Of a stretch of 64,000 bases of DNA, positions 26,941-37,365 are shown in pieces. The DNA is from Aliiroseovarius crassostreae (GTDB lineage Bacteria > Pseudomonadota > Alphaproteobacteria > Rhodobacterales > Rhodobacteraceae). The position numbers and the translations under genes were made by a program. The notes under the pieces were generated by a model, which saw only the letters and a program-made list of their open reading frames with translations, made no database searches and was not told where the DNA came from. Position 1 is the first letter of the stretch. The number at the start of each line of letters is the position of its first letter. Location of the stretch: positions 710,001 through 774,000 of the forward strand of contig NZ_LKBA01000006.1 of NCBI RefSeq assembly GCF_001307765.1. The letters are read 5' to 3'.

Positions 26941-27588
26941 ATGGAACCTCCTTATCCTGACCCGACAGGGGATGATGACACGGCGTTTTTGCGGATGGAA
27001 CAGGGGTTCCGGCAGGCGTTGGATGAAGACGTGCACCAGAAGGGCCGCGATCCTTTGCGGGCGCAGCTGGCCTATGTGAACAAGGTGCTGGCGGCTGCGG
27101 ACGCGCTGGGTATTCAGCTTTTGTCCCATCTGACCCGCCCCGAAATCCCGCTGTTGAAAGACGTGGGAAACCTGAACCATCTGCGGGATGAGATTGATCA
27201 TACCCTGGTTGCGCTGCGCCTGAAATTTGCCCGCCATGACCCGGTCAAACCCCGGCACCTGCCGGAAGATCAGCATCACCGGCTGCTCAGCCTGTTAAAC
27301 AGCATCACTGCGGAAATCGAAAACACCCACCTCCCGAAAACCATGGATCAGGAGGCCCGACAGGTGTTGAGCACCCTGCGCGGGCAGCTGGAAACACGCA
27401 CTCTGCGGATGGAGCATTTCGTGGATCTGGGCCGGGTGATTGCCAGCATCGGGCGCCAGCCCGAAACCGAGGCGGTCGCGGATAAATGCTGGCAGTGGTT
27501 GCGCCTGTCGATGGACCTGCTGAGCCAATCCAAAGACAGCCATCGCCCCTTTGCCCATCTGAATGACGGGGAGGCGACAGGGGAATGA
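26941..27588 (+). CDS. Hypothetical protein, helical
   Basis: 215 residues, soluble, predicted largely alpha-helical (heptad-like stretches around 40-100 and 120-165), with no signal peptide, no membrane span and no motif I recognise. GC-rich codon use matches the core genes. A GAGAGG Shine-Dalgarno precedes the ATG. It stands alone, divergent from the coiled-coil membrane protein and convergent with carB. Confidence 0.65.
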   Translation: MEPPYPDPTGDDDTAFLRMEQGFRQALDEDVHQKGRDPLRAQLAYVNKVLAAADALGIQLLSHLTRPEIPLLKDVGNLNHLRDEIDHTLVALRLKFARHDPVKPRHLPEDQHHRLLSLLNSITAEIENTHLPKTMDQEARQVLSTLRGQLETRTLRMEHFVDLGRVIASIGRQPETEAVADKCWQWLRLSMDLLSQSKDSHRPFAHLNDGEATGE

Positions 27589-27645
27589 ACAGGAGCTGAA
27601 CAGGGTCGACATGCCCCAACACGCTGCAAGAGATATCAATGCCGT

Positions 27646-27694
27646 GGGCGTTTCGGAATAAACATGTGTCTCAAGCCTATCCCGAAACGCTTTA
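27646..27694. repeat. Dispersed palindromic repeat (CGTTTC/GAAACG family), copy 3
   Basis: GGGCGTTTCGGAATA opposite TATCCCGAAACGC with the loop TGTGTCTCAAG, the same loop as copy 1. It lies between two convergent genes. Confidence 0.72.
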
Positions 27695-27720
27695 AGCACG
27701 TCAAAACCCCGCGCGAAATC

Positions 27721-27757
27721 AAAAGCGCCGCCCGGATGAACGGCGCTTTTCTTGTTT
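27721..27757. terminator. Bidirectional terminator between convergent genes
   Basis: Perfect 10-bp stem AAAAGCGCCG / CGGCGCTTTT, 10-nt loop. T-runs exist on both strands, serving carB (minus) and the upstream plus-strand gene. Confidence 0.88.
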
Positions 27758-27769
27758 TGGAAAGGGGCG

Positions 27770-30700
27770 TTATGCCTGAAGCGGCGCCACCTCGATCTCA
27801 CGCTCGACCCGCGCTTTCATCGCGCGTGCAGCGGCGTGCGACGCGGCCAGCGTGGTGAAATAGGGGATCTTATCCATCAGGGCGACATTGCGCATCTGGC
27901 GACTGTCATTCACCGATTGCGCGCCTTCGGTCGTGTTCATCACCAGTTGCACATCGCCGTCTTTCATGTGGTCGACAATGTTGCGACCCGGCTCATAAAC
28001 CTTGTTCACCTCTTCGGTCTCAATGCCATTTTCCTTGAGGAACTTGGCGGTGCCATAGGTGGCGATGATCGAAAACCCAAGATCTTTCAGCATCTTGGCG
28101 GTTTCCACCAGCTGCCCGGTCTTGTCGCTTTCCTTGATCGACAGGAAGACCTTGCCCTCGGTCGGCAGATGTGTGCCGGCGCCCATCTGGGCCTTGAGGA
28201 ACGCCATGGCAAAGCTTTTGTCCGCGCCCATCACCTCACCGGTGGAACGCATTTCCGGCCCAAGCAGCGTGTCGACGCCGGGGAAACGGGCAAAGGGCAG
28301 CACGGCCTCTTTCACCGCAAAGGTGTCGATCTCGGGATTGACCAGATCGAAGGCATCAAGCTTTTCGCCCGCCATCACCCGTGCGGCGATGGTGGCAATC
28401 GGGCTGCCGACGGCCTTGGCCACAAAGGGCACTGTGCGCGAGGCGCGCGGGTTCACTTCGATCAGGTAGATCTCATTGTCTTTCACGGCAAACTGCACGT
28501 TCATCAGACCGACCACGTTGAGGGCCAGCGCCAGGGCTTCGGACTGTCGGCGCAGCTCGGCGATGATCTCAGCCGACAGCGAGTAAGGCGGCAGCGAACA
28601 GGCACTGTCGCCCGAGTGCACGCCGGCCTCTTCGATATGCTGCATGATACCGGCCACATGGACCTTTTCCCCATCCGAAAGCGCGTCCACATCCACTTCA
28701 ACCGCCCCGGACAGATAGCTGTCCAGCAGAACCGGGCTGTCACCCGACACCACCACGGCCTCAGCGATGTAGCGTTCCAGCTGGGCCATGTCGCGCACGA
28801 TCTCCATCGCGCGGCCACCCAGTACATAGGACGGGCGGATCACCAGCGGGAAGCCGATTTCCCCTGCGATTTCAAGCGCCTGAGCATCCGTGGCGGCGAT
28901 GCCATTTTTCGGTTGCTTCAGGCCAAGCTGGTTCACCAGCGCCTGGAACCGCTCGCGGTCTTCGGCAAGGTCAATCGCGTCGGGCGTGGTGCCCAGGATC
29001 GGAATGCCCTCGGCCTCCAGCGCATTGGCGAGCTTCAGCGGCGTCTGGCCGCCAAACTGAACGATGACGCCGTGCAGCGTGCCGTTTTCCTGCTCAATCC
29101 GCAGGATTTCCATCACATGTTCGAAGGTCAGCGGTTCGAAATAGAGGCGATCCGAGGTGTCGTAATCGGTCGACACGGTTTCCGGGTTACAGTTGACCAT
29201 GATGGTTTCATAACCCGCCCCAGTCAGCGCGAAACAAGCGTGACAGCAACAATAGTCAAACTCGATCCCCTGACCGATCCGGTTCGGACCACCGCCCAGA
29301 ATGACAACCTTTTTGCGGTCCGACGGGCGGGCCTCACATTCCACGTCGCCCATCATCGGCGCTTCGTAGGTGGAGTACATGTAAGGCGTCTGCGCTTCAA
29401 ATTCAGCGGCGCAGGTGTCGATCCGTTTGAAGACCGCGTTCACGCCGACCTTGCGGCGCGCACCCCGCACGTCGGTTTCCTTGAAGCCGGTCAGCTTGGC
29501 CAGACGCGCATCGGTAAAGCCCAGCATCTTGAGCTTGCGCAGGCCCGCCGCATCCGAGGGCAGCCCGCTGTCTTTCACCGCGTTCTCGGCATCGACGATT
29601 TCACGGATCCGGGCAAGGAACCACGGATCAAACGCGGTCACACGCTGGATTTCCTCATTGCTCAGCCCGTGGCGCATCACCTGTGCGATTTTCAGGATCC
29701 GGTCGGGGCGCTGCTCGGAAATCGACTTGATCAGGGCGGCATGGTCCGGCGCGCCGGGGATCTCGATCTCGTCAAAGCCGGTCAGGCCGGTTTCCATCGA
29801 GGCGAGCGCCTTTTGCAGGCTTTCATGGATGGTGCGGCCGATCGACATGACCTCACCCACCGATTTCATCGCGGTGGTAAGCTCCGGCTTCGAGCCCGGG
29901 AATTTCTCAAACGCAAAGCGCGGGATCTTGGTAACCACATAGTCGATGGTCGGCTCAAACGAGGCGGGCGTGACCTTGGTGATGTCATTGTCCAGCTCAT
30001 CCAGCGTATAGCCCACGGCCAGTTTCGCAGCGATCTTGGCAATCGGGAAACCGGTCGCCTTTGAGGCCAGCGCGGAGGAGCGCGACACGCGCGGGTTCAT
30101 CTCAATCACCACCATGCGGCCATCTTTCGGGTTTACCGCCCATTGCACGTTGGATCCGCCGGTTTCCACGCCGATCTCACGCAGCACGTTGATCGAGTGG
30201 GTGCGCATCAGCTGGTATTCCTTGTCGGTCAGCGTCAGCGCAGGGGCCACGGTGATACTGTCACCGGTATGCACGCCCATCGGGTCGATATTTTCGATCG
30301 AGCAGACGATGATCGCGTTGTCGGCAGTGTCGCGCACCACCTCCATCTCATATTCTTTCCAGCCCAGAAGGCTTTCATCAACGAGGATCTGGTTCACCGG
30401 CGAGGCATCCATGCCGGTGCGGCAGTAATGTTCGTATTCCTCGCGGTTATAAGCCACGCCCCCCCCGGTGCCGCCCAGGGTAAAGGCGGGGCGGATAATG
30501 GCGGGAAGGCCGATGTCATCCAGCGTTTCCAGCGCGATTTTCACCCCGGCATTCAGATCCGCCTGACCCTTGTCATTGGTCGGCGCGGTGACGATGGTCG
30601 CGCGCGGGTTTTCGATGCCCAGACGATCCATTGCTTCGCGGAACAGTTTGCGATCTTCTGCCATTTCAATCGCATCGCGCTTGGCGCCGATCAGTTCCAC

Positions 30701-31036
30701 GTTGAACTTGTCCAGCACGCCAAGGTCATCAAGCTCCAGCGCGGTGTTCAGACCGGTCTGCCCGCCCATCGTCGGCAAAAGCGCATCGGGGCGTTCCTTC
30801 TCGATGATCTTGGCAACCACTTCGGCGGTGATCGGTTCGATATAGGTCGCATCCGCCATGTCCGGGTCGGTCATGATCGTCGCCGGGTTCGAGTTCACCA
30901 GGATGACGCGATACCCTTCCTCGCGCAGGGCTTTACAGGCCTGGGCACCGGAATAGTCAAATTCGCAGGCCTGGCCAATGATAATGGGGCCCGCCCCGAT
31001 GATCATGATGGATTTGATATCGGTTCTTTTCGGCAT
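27770..31036 (-). CDS. carB: Carbamoyl-phosphate synthase large subunit
   Basis: 1088 residues with two ATP-grasp halves, an oligomerisation domain and a C-terminal MGS-like allosteric domain. Signatures: [20 protein letters not shown] at the N-terminus, [19 protein letters not shown] starting the second half, and [18 protein letters not shown]. It makes carbamoyl phosphate from ammonia, bicarbonate and two ATP for arginine and pyrimidine synthesis. The ATG at 31036 is chosen over an upstream in-frame start (31075) because AAGGGGGATCCC precedes it and the family begins MPKRTDIK. carA is not in this window. Confidence 0.96.
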   Translation of the reverse strand: MPKRTDIKSIMIIGAGPIIIGQACEFDYSGAQACKALREEGYRVILVNSNPATIMTDPDMADATYIEPITAEVVAKIIEKERPDALLPTMGGQTGLNTALELDDLGVLDKFNVELIGAKRDAIEMAEDRKLFREAMDRLGIENPRATIVTAPTNDKGQADLNAGVKIALETLDDIGLPAIIRPAFTLGGTGGGVAYNREEYEHYCRTGMDASPVNQILVDESLLGWKEYEMEVVRDTADNAIIVCSIENIDPMGVHTGDSITVAPALTLTDKEYQLMRTHSINVLREIGVETGGSNVQWAVNPKDGRMVVIEMNPRVSRSSALASKATGFPIAKIAAKLAVGYTLDELDNDITKVTPASFEPTIDYVVTKIPRFAFEKFPGSKPELTTAMKSVGEVMSIGRTIHESLQKALASMETGLTGFDEIEIPGAPDHAALIKSISEQRPDRILKIAQVMRHGLSNEEIQRVTAFDPWFLARIREIVDAENAVKDSGLPSDAAGLRKLKMLGFTDARLAKLTGFKETDVRGARRKVGVNAVFKRIDTCAAEFEAQTPYMYSTYEAPMMGDVECEARPSDRKKVVILGGGPNRIGQGIEFDYCCCHACFALTGAGYETIMVNCNPETVSTDYDTSDRLYFEPLTFEHVMEILRIEQENGTLHGVIVQFGGQTPLKLANALEAEGIPILGTTPDAIDLAEDRERFQALVNQLGLKQPKNGIAATDAQALEIAGEIGFPLVIRPSYVLGGRAMEIVRDMAQLERYIAEAVVVSGDSPVLLDSYLSGAVEVDVDALSDGEKVHVAGIMQHIEEAGVHSGDSACSLPPYSLSAEIIAELRRQSEALALALNVVGLMNVQFAVKDNEIYLIEVNPRASRTVPFVAKAVGSPIATIAARVMAGEKLDAFDLVNPEIDTFAVKEAVLPFARFPGVDTLLGPEMRSTGEVMGADKSFAMAFLKAQMGAGTHLPTEGKVFLSIKESDKTGQLVETAKMLKDLGFSIIATYGTAKFLKENGIETEEVNKVYEPGRNIVDHMKDGDVQLVMNTTEGAQSVNDSRQMRNVALMDKIPYFTTLAASHAAARAMKARVEREIEVAPLQA

Positions 31037-31366
31037 GGGATCCCCCTTCGGCAGGTCAAGGCAGAGTATAGGCACGAGTCTGTCCCGCGCGCAAATTGTC
31101 CTGCGTTATAGTGATCGAAAGATGTTGTGCAAGCCCTCATTACGTCTGCGCGACAGGTTTGCGCAGTTTGTTTGCGAAAGACCGGGTCTGAGGGGCAAAT
31201 GCGGGCATGTGGCAGGGGGGAAGGCGCAACGGCGCGTAAAACTTCACTGAAGTGGCGCATTCTGCCCTTCCCTCCCTGCGACGGGGATTATACATGGCCT
31301 TCACAACAGCGCCCTTTGGCGCACACCGCTTAAACAGCAGCACAACCAGCAAAAGGGACACCGCGG
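31037..31366. other. 330-bp divergent carB-pabB promoter region
   Basis: No gene is convincing here. It must contain both promoters. No clear operator palindrome or riboswitch-like structure was recognised. Confidence 0.5.
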
Positions 31367-32518
31367 GTGCAGATCAGGTTCGACCAGTTTTGTCATGACC
31401 GGGGTCAGGCGGGAAGACCCTGCCAGTTCACCCGCCCGATCCGCATGATCGAGGCGACAACCCCGGCCGAGGTGCCCGCAGCACTTGACGCGCTGGATTG
31501 CGCACGGGCGGAAGGGCTGTGGCTGGCCGGATATGCAAGCTATGAGCTGGGCTATGTGCTTGAACCGAAACTTGTACCGCTTCTGCCGGAAAACCGCCGC
31601 CTGCCACTGTTGCGCTTTGGTGTCTATGACGGGCCCGCGCCTGCCGAAGACCTGCCCATGGGCCGGGCCGGACGGGATGTCGGGCTGGGCACGCTTTCCC
31701 CCCGCTGGGACGAAACGCGCTATCGCCACGCCTTTGAACAGGTGCATGACGCCATTGGCGCGGGGGACATCTATCAGGCCAACCTGACCTTCCCGATTGA
31801 CAGCACGGTGCATGGCGATCCGGCGATGCTTTACGCCGCCCTGATGACACGCCAGCCGGTGCTGCATGGGGCGCTGGTGGAACAAGACGGGCTGCCCGCG
31901 CTCCTCTCGCGTTCGCCCGAACTGTTTTTCCGCACCACCGCCGCCGGGCGCATTGAAACGCGGCCGATGAAAGGCACCCAGCCGCGTTCGGAGGACCCGG
32001 CGCAGGATCGCGCCAACCGCGATTTCCTGATCACGGATGAAAAGAACAACGCCGAAAACCTGATGATCGTCGACCTCCTGCGCAACGACATCTCTCGCGT
32101 GGCCAGACCCGGATCGGTGCATGTGCCGGAACTCTTCTGCGTGGAAAGCTATGCCACCGTGCACCAGATGGTATCGACCGTGGCGGCCGAGCTGGCAGAG
32201 GGGGTGCAGCTGTCCGATATCCTGCGCGCATTGTTCCCCTGCGGCTCAATCACCGGTGCGCCGAAAATCCGCGCGATGGAAATTCTGCGCGGGTTGGAGC
32301 CGGATCCGCGCGACATTTATTGTGGCACGATCGGCTGGGCCGCCCCGGATGGCGCCTCCAGTTTCAACGTGGCCATCCGCACGCTGATGGTCGAAGACGG
32401 CCAGGCCCGCCTGAATGTGGGCGGCGGGGTCGTGTGGGACAGCACAAGCGGGTCGGAATATGAGGAAGCCCTATGGAAAGCACGGTTTGCGGAAGCGTTC
32501 CAGATGGAACAGAGCTGA
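31367..32518 (+). CDS. pabB: Aminodeoxychorismate synthase component I
   Basis: 383 residues of the chorismate-binding family. Motifs: RPMKGTQPR (the PIKGT-type Lys of PabB/TrpE enzymes), DLLRNDISRVA, VHQMVSTV, and GSITGAPKIRAMEI. It converts chorismate plus ammonia to 4-amino-4-deoxychorismate for folate; the glutamine amidotransferase partner is not adjacent. The start codon is GTG with AAAAGGG upstream. The 3' end overlaps pabC by 46 bp, indicating coupled translation. Confidence 0.93.
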   Translation: MQIRFDQFCHDRGQAGRPCQFTRPIRMIEATTPAEVPAALDALDCARAEGLWLAGYASYELGYVLEPKLVPLLPENRRLPLLRFGVYDGPAPAEDLPMGRAGRDVGLGTLSPRWDETRYRHAFEQVHDAIGAGDIYQANLTFPIDSTVHGDPAMLYAALMTRQPVLHGALVEQDGLPALLSRSPELFFRTTAAGRIETRPMKGTQPRSEDPAQDRANRDFLITDEKNNAENLMIVDLLRNDISRVARPGSVHVPELFCVESYATVHQMVSTVAAELAEGVQLSDILRALFPCGSITGAPKIRAMEILRGLEPDPRDIYCGTIGWAAPDGASSFNVAIRTLMVEDGQARLNVGGGVVWDSTSGSEYEEALWKARFAEAFQMEQS

Positions 32519-33141
32519 TTGAAACCTTTGCGCTTGGGCCTGCGGGCGTGGCGCGGCTGGACCTGCACATGGCGCGGATGGCGCGGTCTGCGCAATGGCT
32601 TGGGTTTCCCTTTGATGAGGGCAAGGCGCGCGCCCTCTTGGCATCGCAAACCGCACCCGAGCCCCTGCGCGCGCGGCTGACCCTTGCGCAGGACGGCAGG
32701 TTGGATCTGACCACAGCCCCCCTGCCCGCCTCAGTCCCCAGCTGGCGCTTTGCAATCCACCCGGAACGGCTGCGCTCGGACAATCCGTGGCTTTTGCACA
32801 AAACCACCCGGCGCGCCCTTTACAACGACGCGCGCGCGGCCTTGCCTGACGGCATTGACGAATGGATTTTCCTGAACGAACGCGGTGAGATCTGCGAAGG
32901 CACCATCACCAATATCGAACTGACCCGACCCAACGGCGAGGTCCTGACCCCGCCACTTTCCTCCGGCTGCCTGCCCGGCATCTATCGGCAAAACCGCCTG
33001 ACGACGGGCGCCCTCACCGAGGCCGTTCTGACACCACATGACCTGAAAGGCGCAACCGAGATCCGCCTGACCAATGCGCTGCGCGGGGCAACCCCGGCAA
33101 TTTGGGCCCCGGAATGCCCCCATTTCAACCAGTTTGCTTGA
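32473..33141 (+). CDS. pabC: Aminodeoxychorismate lyase (class IV aminotransferase)
   Basis: 222 residues of the PLP-dependent class IV aminotransferase fold. The PLP Lys is likely K110 in LLHKTTRR. Conserved LNERGEICEGTITNI and PPLSSGCLPGIYR segments contact the cofactor phosphate. It releases pyruvate from aminodeoxychorismate to yield p-aminobenzoate. The 46-bp overlap with pabB makes the two-step PABA pathway a coupled pair. It is short for the family (often about 270 residues) but shows the key motifs. Confidence 0.85.
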   Translation: MESTVCGSVPDGTELIETFALGPAGVARLDLHMARMARSAQWLGFPFDEGKARALLASQTAPEPLRARLTLAQDGRLDLTTAPLPASVPSWRFAIHPERLRSDNPWLLHKTTRRALYNDARAALPDGIDEWIFLNERGEICEGTITNIELTRPNGEVLTPPLSSGCLPGIYRQNRLTTGALTEAVLTPHDLKGATEIRLTNALRGATPAIWAPECPHFNQFA

Positions 33142-33250
33142 CAAGCGCGGCGCAACCTTGTGTATCGGCAAAGACGCGTTTTACAGCGCATGACACCTTT
33201 GCCCGAACCCTGCGGGCACCGATCCGATTTTGCCGATGAAAGGCCGTAAC

Positions 33251-35026
33251 ATGCACGCATATCGCAGCCATACCTGCGCCGAGCTTAACAAATCCAACGT
33301 AGGTGACACCGTTCGCCTTTCCGGCTGGGTCCACCGTGTCCGCGACCATGGCGGCATTCTGTTCATCGACCTGCGCGACCATTATGGCGTGACCCAGGTT
33401 CTGTGCGACCCGGACAGCCCGGTGTTTGCCGAGATGGAAAAAGTGCGGTCGGAATGGTGCATTCGCATCGATGGCAACGTGAAAGCGCGCGACGCGGATC
33501 TGGTCAATGACAAGATCCCGACCGGCGAAGTTGAAGTTTTCGTGCGTGACCTTGAGGTTCTGGGCGACGCGGGGGAACTGCCGCTGATCGTGTTCGGCGA
33601 CCAGGAATACCCGGAAGAAACCCGCCTGAAATACCGGTATCTCGACCTGCGCCGCGAACAGATGCAACAAAGCATGAAACTGCGCTCGGACGTGGTGGCC
33701 TCGATGCGCAAACGCATGTGGGACGCGGATTTCCGCGAATACCAGACCCCGATCATCACCGCCTCCTCGCCCGAAGGTGCGCGTGACTTCCTGGTGCCGT
33801 CGCGCCTGCATCCCGGCAAGTTTTACGCGCTGCCCCAGGCGCCGCAGCAGTTCAAACAGCTGATGATGGTGGCGGGCTTTGACAAATACTTCCAGATCGC
33901 ACCTTGTTTCCGCGACGAGGACCCGCGCGCCGACCGTTCGCCCACCGATTTCTATCAGCTCGACATGGAAATGTCCTTTGTGACCCAGCAGGACGTGTTC
34001 GACACCATTCAACCCGTGCTGCAGGGCGTGTTTGAAGAGTTCGGCGGGGGGCGCAAGGTCGACACTGACTGGCCGCAGATCTCCTACAAGGACGCGGCGC
34101 TTTGGTATGGCACCGACAAACCGGACCTGCGCAATCCGATCAAGATGCAGGTTGTGAGCGAGCATTTCGCCGGGTCCGGCTTTGCAATCTTTGCAAAACT
34201 TCTGGAAAACGAAGGCACCGAAATCCGCGCCATCCCCGCGCCGAAAGGCGGCTCGCGCAAATTCTGCGACCGGATGAACAAGTTTGCCCAGCAGGAAGGT
34301 CTGCCAGGCATGGGCTATATCTTCTGGCGCGATCAGGGCGAAGGCATGGAAGCGGCTGGCCCGCTGGCCAAGAACATCGGCCCGGAGCGCACCGAGGCGA
34401 TCCGTCAGCAACTGGGTCTGGGCGTGGGCGACGCGGCCTTCTTCCTGGGTGGCAAGCCGAAAGCCTTTGAAAAGGTTGCGGGCCGTGCACGCGACGTGAT
34501 CGGGGACGAGCTGGGCCTGACGGACAAGGACCGTTTTGCCTTTGCCTGGATCGTCGATTTCCCGATCTACGAAGCCGACGAGGAAACCGGCAAGATCGAC
34601 TTTGAACACAACCCGTTCTCAATGCCGCAGGGCGGTATGGACGCACTGAACGGCGATCCGCTCAACGTGCTGGGATACCAATATGACCTGGCCTGTAACG
34701 GCTATGAGCTGGTGTCAGGTGCGATCCGGAACCACAAGCCAGAGATCATGTTGAAGGCCTTTGAACTGGCAGGCTACGGCGAAGACGAGGTGAAGAACCG
34801 CTTTGGCGCGCTTTTCAACGCGTTCCATTACGGCGCCCCGCCGCACGGTGGCTGTGCCGCCGGGATCGACCGGATTGTGATGCTGCTGGCCGATCAGGAA
34901 AACATCCGCGAAGTGATGCTGTTCCCGATGAACCAGCGTGCTGAAGACCTGATGATGGGGGCACCCAGCTTGCCGGAAAACGAGCAGCTGCGGGAGCTTC
35001 ACCTGCGGGTTATTCCACAGGAATAA
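33251..35026 (+). CDS. aspS: Aspartate-tRNA ligase
   Basis: 591 residues, bacterial-type class IIb synthetase. It has an N-terminal OB-fold anticodon-binding domain ([20 protein letters not shown]), motif 2 [19 protein letters not shown], the bacterial GAD insertion (about 290-420), and motif 3 in [14 protein letters not shown]. Whether it is discriminating (Asp only) or also charges tRNA-Asn cannot be settled here. The ATG at 33251 is used because homologues begin [10 protein letters not shown] strong terminator follows. Confidence 0.96.
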   Translation: MHAYRSHTCAELNKSNVGDTVRLSGWVHRVRDHGGILFIDLRDHYGVTQVLCDPDSPVFAEMEKVRSEWCIRIDGNVKARDADLVNDKIPTGEVEVFVRDLEVLGDAGELPLIVFGDQEYPEETRLKYRYLDLRREQMQQSMKLRSDVVASMRKRMWDADFREYQTPIITASSPEGARDFLVPSRLHPGKFYALPQAPQQFKQLMMVAGFDKYFQIAPCFRDEDPRADRSPTDFYQLDMEMSFVTQQDVFDTIQPVLQGVFEEFGGGRKVDTDWPQISYKDAALWYGTDKPDLRNPIKMQVVSEHFAGSGFAIFAKLLENEGTEIRAIPAPKGGSRKFCDRMNKFAQQEGLPGMGYIFWRDQGEGMEAAGPLAKNIGPERTEAIRQQLGLGVGDAAFFLGGKPKAFEKVAGRARDVIGDELGLTDKDRFAFAWIVDFPIYEADEETGKIDFEHNPFSMPQGGMDALNGDPLNVLGYQYDLACNGYELVSGAIRNHKPEIMLKAFELAGYGEDEVKNRFGALFNAFHYGAPPHGGCAAGIDRIVMLLADQENIREVMLFPMNQRAEDLMMGAPSLPENEQLRELHLRVIPQE

Positions 35027-35053
35027 ACCGGGTCCGGCCAAACCGTGAAACAC

Positions 35054-35085
35054 AAAGCCCGCGCAATGCGCGGGCTTTTCTTTTT
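35054..35085 (+). terminator. Intrinsic terminator after aspS
   Basis: 11-bp perfect stem AAAGCCCGCGC / GCGCGGGCTTT with a 3-nt loop, then TCTTTTT. Confidence 0.93.
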
Positions 35086-35135
35086 CCCTGCAGCCAGCAG
35101 CGGAGCTGCCGGGGCAAAGCCTATGGATCAGAAGA

Positions 35136-35369
35136 TCAGGACACGCGCGCGGTCGGTGCTGCCTGCCCGACCGGGGGCACCTCTTCCGTGGCAACCGCCT
35201 GAGACGGGGCTGCAAGAGAGAGCGCCACGGCAATCATCAACATTGCGGCACCACACATAAGCACAGCCCAATCCACCGCGGCCTCTGCCCAGCTGGGGCC
35301 TGCCTGTCTGGCATCTGTCGACATCTCGGTATTTGCCTGGGGTAATGCGGTCGCCATCTTGTCCACCAT
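35136..35369 (-). CDS. Small single-span membrane protein
   Basis: 77 residues from an ATG at 35369 (a GTG three codons upstream, at 35378, is also possible). One hydrophobic segment (DWAVLMCGAAMLMIAVALSL, about residues 35-54) follows a short hydrophilic N-terminus. The DWAVL-xxG-xxxLxIAV pattern loosely resembles Flp-type pilins, but the usual Glu at the processing site is not evident. The region AAGGTGGAGGAA just upstream is purine-rich. Function unknown. Confidence 0.5.
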   Translation of the reverse strand: MVDKMATALPQANTEMSTDARQAGPSWAEAAVDWAVLMCGAAMLMIAVALSLAAPSQAVATEEVPPVGQAAPTARVS

Positions 35370-35633
35370 TTCCTCCACCTTTTACGCGGCCTCGCCACCG
35401 CTTGTGCAGCGAGCCCCTTGACCCTCGTGTTGCATTCCAACCGAATGTTCCACCGAATTGGGGCGTAAATGTGAAGGGGTGGGGGCAATTGAGCGACCGG
35501 TCCGTAACCGGGTCGGTCAGCGCGGTACGTGATATCTCTTGTCAAAGGGGCGCCAGTCAGCAACCGGCGGGATACTCCAGACCTCCAGCCGCTGTTGTCG
35601 TTACCGGTGCCGTTGCTGGTGCCATCCGGCCAG

Positions 35634-36353
35634 TCAGAGTGCCTGACGCGCGGCAAGCCGTTCCTGAACCAGCCCGGCGACCAGATCATATTGCTTGCGC
35701 CAGCCCCCCTCTCCCCTACCCGCACGGGCAAGATCGTCAGCGGCATGTTCGAGCTTTTTGTCATGGGCCGAGCGCGCCACACCACCGAGGAACTGGGCAA
35801 TATACCCGACATCCACATTATCCGGATCCTCCCCCATGATCTCTGCCATATGGCTGAGGTCATCCTGCAGGGCCATTGCATCGGGATGCACCAATTCGCC
35901 GGAGACTTCGCGCAGACCTGAAGGGCCTTCGCCTTTGGGCAACAGCTCCAGCACGGTTTGTTGAAACACCGCGAGGCTTTCAAGCGGCTTTGCCATGAAC
36001 CGATCTGCCCCGGCCTTGATTGCGTCGTTGTGGGTGGCGTCATCACCGCTGATTGCGATCAGCACCGGAACGCGGCATGGCTCCTGCGCCAGTTCCCGGA
36101 TCAGATCTGCCCCTGACCCGTCGGGCAACCCCATATCCACAATCACGATGGAGGGGCGGTAGACCCGCAGATGCCGGTGCGCGGAGGCCAGACTATCCGC
36201 CCGGCGAATCCGTGCCCCGGATCGCAGGCACAGAAGGCGAATAGCCTCGGAGGCATATCGGCTGTCTTCGACCAACAGCACGGTCTTGCCCTGCAGGGGG
36301 CGGTCGGGGGTTGCGGGTTGGCTCATCAAGAAGCGTTCGAGATCATCACTCAT
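35634..36353 (-). CDS. Orphan response regulator with unknown C-terminal domain
   Basis: 239 residues. A receiver domain (about 22-140) has the acidic pair near E29/D30 (LLVEDSR), the phosphoacceptor D73 (VIVDMGLPDGSG), the Thr/Ser switch region ISGDD, and Lys122 (AKPL). The C-terminal about 90 residues are helical and lack a recognisable HTH or enzyme motif; a histidine-phosphotransfer-like bundle is possible because of SAHDKKLEHAADDLARAG. No histidine kinase is adjacent. The start at 36353 (MSDDLERF) is chosen over an upstream frame extension. Confidence 0.8.
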   Translation of the reverse strand: MSDDLERFLMSQPATPDRPLQGKTVLLVEDSRYASEAIRLLCLRSGARIRRADSLASAHRHLRVYRPSIVIVDMGLPDGSGADLIRELAQEPCRVPVLIAISGDDATHNDAIKAGADRFMAKPLESLAVFQQTVLELLPKGEGPSGLREVSGELVHPDAMALQDDLSHMAEIMGEDPDNVDVGYIAQFLGGVARSAHDKKLEHAADDLARAGRGEGGWRKQYDLVAGLVQERLAARQAL

Positions 36354-36435
36354 GGCAGCGATTCCTTTCCTCCCCCACGAAAGCCGAAAATGGTAAACCA
36401 CGGGTTAATCCCCCATGCCCAGCCAAGATCCCACA

Positions 36436-36553
36436 CTGAAGCGTTTCGGGGAAAACTTGGGGGCAGGTGGGTATCCTGAGACGTCCACGACATTAATATC
36501 TCTTACGGCGTTTCCATTTTTCCCTGCCTCAGAGGGACGTCAAAACACTTTAA
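36436..36553. repeat. Dispersed palindromic repeat (CGTTTC/GAAACG family), copy 4
   Basis: A full copy at about 36508-36553 (CGTTTCCATTTTTCCCTG then CAGAGGGACGTCAAAACACT) is closely related to the copy at 55533. A half arm, GAAGCGTTTCGGGG, precedes it at 36438. It lies between the response regulator and the epimerase gene. Confidence 0.65.
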
Positions 36554-36646
36554 CAGTCACAATTGCTGCTCTGCGGCATGTGCGTTCTTGCCACAGACCC
36601 CACCCACACGGCATAAGACCCCAACACTTGTCGGAGGGAGAGAGAA

Positions 36647-37051
36647 ATGATTGGACGTCTGAACCACGTGGCCATTGCGGTGCCGGATCTGGAAGCGGCT
36701 TCGGCCCAGTATCGTGATACGCTTGGGGCCAAGGTGAACCCGCCGCAGGACGAACCGGATCATGGCGTGACCGTGGTGTTCATCGAACTGCCCAACACCA
36801 AGATCGAACTGCTCTACCCGCTGGGGGACAATTCGCCCATCGCAGGTTTTCTGGAAAAGAACCCCGCCGGTGGCATCCACCACATCTGTTATGAGGTCGA
36901 CGACATCCTGGCCGCACGGGACAAGCTGAAAGAGGCCGGCGCACGTGTGCTGGGCACCGGAGAGCCCAAGATCGGCGCCCATGGAAAGCCGGTCCTGTTC
37001 CTGCATCCGAAAGATTTCAACGGCACTCTGGTTGAGCTGGAACAAGTCTGA
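36647..37051 (+). CDS. mce: Methylmalonyl-CoA epimerase
   Basis: 134 residues of the VOC fold. It starts IGRLNHVAIAVPDLEAA, and the metal-binding His/Glu set is visible: His in LNHVAIAV, His in GGIHHICYEV, and Glu in GTLVELEQV. It interconverts (R)- and (S)-methylmalonyl-CoA in propionyl-CoA and ethylmalonyl-CoA metabolism, upstream of the B12 mutase served by MeaB (also in this window). Shine-Dalgarno GGAGGGAGAG. The stop overlaps the next start (TGATG). Confidence 0.95.
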   Translation: MIGRLNHVAIAVPDLEAASAQYRDTLGAKVNPPQDEPDHGVTVVFIELPNTKIELLYPLGDNSPIAGFLEKNPAGGIHHICYEVDDILAARDKLKEAGARVLGTGEPKIGAHGKPVLFLHPKDFNGTLVELEQV

Positions 37052-37326
37052 TGACCATAACCGCAGCCCTTGTCCTGTATGTCGTGATCTGGTTCGTGAC
37101 CATGTTTGTGGTCCTGCCCATCCGCCTACGCACGCAGGGCGACGAAGGGGCCGTGCTGCGGGGAACCCATGCCGGTGCGCCCGCCAATTTCAGGCTTGGG
37201 CGCACCATGATTATCGTCACCATCTGGGCAAGCCTCGCCTGGGCAGTGGTTGCGGGGATCATCGTCTCGGGCTGGATCACGGTTGAGGATATCGACTGGT
37301 TCAACCGGATGGGACCAGAGGGGTAA
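37051..37326 (+). CDS. DUF1467 family membrane protein
   Basis: 91 residues with two membrane spans (about 5-22 and about 52-75). It carries the DUF1467 hallmarks VLPIRLRTQGDEG and the C-terminal WITVEDIDWF. The family is restricted mostly to Alphaproteobacteria and commonly sits directly after methylmalonyl-CoA epimerase, as here with a start-stop overlap. Function unknown. Confidence 0.88.
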   Translation: MTITAALVLYVVIWFVTMFVVLPIRLRTQGDEGAVLRGTHAGAPANFRLGRTMIIVTIWASLAWAVVAGIIVSGWITVEDIDWFNRMGPEG

Positions 37327-37365
37327 TCATCGGTCTTTGAGGTGCAGCACAGTCGGAGCCAACCA

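Noticed and set aside
27752-30064. Plus-strand open frame of about 770 codons
   Set aside because: Antisense shadow of carB; composition is His/Arg-rich and no motif is seen.
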